From the NCBI GenBank assembly GCA_042091695.1, contig JBELHA010000086.1:1-5558 (forward strand): a stretch of 5,558 nucleotides of DNA, written 5' to 3'. Shown here piece after piece: positions 5,496 through 5,558 of the stretch (position 1 is the first letter of the stretch; each line of letters begins with the position of its first letter). The notes under the pieces are model-generated. The model was not told the origin of the DNA. It worked only from the letters and a program-made list of their open reading frames with translations, and did not search any database. The position numbers and the translations under genes are program-made. This DNA is from Flavicella sp042091695 (GTDB lineage: Bacteria > Bacteroidota > Bacteroidia > Flavobacteriales > Flavobacteriaceae).

Positions 5496-5558
5496 CTAAA
5501 ACCTTTCAATAAGTTCAATTGCTTTTTCAGCAAAACGCGATCCCATTATTTTGTAACC
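5496..5558 (-). CDS. C-terminal end of an unidentified gene, cut by the window edge
   Basis: The frame enters at the right edge and reads 20 codons, ending KIMGSRFAEKAIELIERF and then TAG. The sequence looks like a real terminal amphipathic helix: it is rich in Ala, Glu and Ile, uses ordinary codons, and sits just before a long AT-rich spacer that contains the next gene's promoter. There is too little to name a family. It lies 223 nt upstream of the lipoprotein operon, which has its own promoter, so it is probably a separate unit. Confidence 0.6.
   Translation of the reverse strand, partial: GYKIMGSRFAEKAIELIERF

Noticed and set aside
5348..5533. 61-codon minus-strand ORF starting at a TTG, Lys/Phe-rich
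   Set aside because: Its first codons overlap, in another frame, the more gene-like terminal codons at 5496-5558, it has only a TTG start, and the rest is very AT-rich spacer with low-complexity residues.

Overview
The window looks like chromosomal DNA from a low-GC member of the Bacteroidota, most likely a flavobacterium. Three things point there. Genes start after A-rich tracts with no strong Shine-Dalgarno sequence. Promoter-like sites match the Bacteroidota consensus (TTG, about 19 nt, TAnnTTTG). The products are typical of that group: a CPBP protease, an esterase with a TPR tail, a MerC-type membrane protein and small lipoproteins. Every gene I accept lies on the minus strand, so the biological order runs from high to low coordinates. 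No rRNA, tRNA, insertion sequence or CRISPR array is visible.

In transcription order: 5496-5558 holds the last 20 codons of an unidentified gene cut by the window edge. A good promoter (5297-5325) then precedes a two-gene lipoprotein operon (4655-5272 and 4149-4655) whose genes overlap as TAATG. Next is a monocistronic-looking MerC-family gene (3595-3999). Its promoter carries a perfect 7-1-7 inverted repeat of the Fur/Zur operator type, overlapping the -33 element. This is the best-supported regulatory device in the window.

Between the MerC gene and the next one lies a 252-nt spacer with an AT-rich hairpin just after the MerC stop, an isolated -7 box, a tiny ORF and a perfect 8-bp stem-loop. 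It may be a structured leader for the following gene (2560-3342), a DUF4145-like domain fused to three membrane segments. That gene is followed after 64 nt by a putative esterase with a C-terminal TPR (1347-2495). Its coding sequence continues upstream into an obvious signal peptide, but no normal start codon opens it.

The last gene is a CPBP-family intramembrane protease (225-1016). It is separated from the esterase by a 330-nt spacer holding a promoter-like site, a 33-codon hydrophobic ORF and a 26-nt near-copy of sequence from the 3' end of the DUF4145-like gene, possibly a decayed fragment. Positions 1-224 hold no gene I can support, only one short inverted repeat. Apart from the two lipoprotein genes, and possibly the DUF4145-like gene with the esterase, the genes look like independent housekeeping or accessory units. 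I see no convincing multi-gene defence system; the membrane-anchored DUF4145-like protein is the least understood element.
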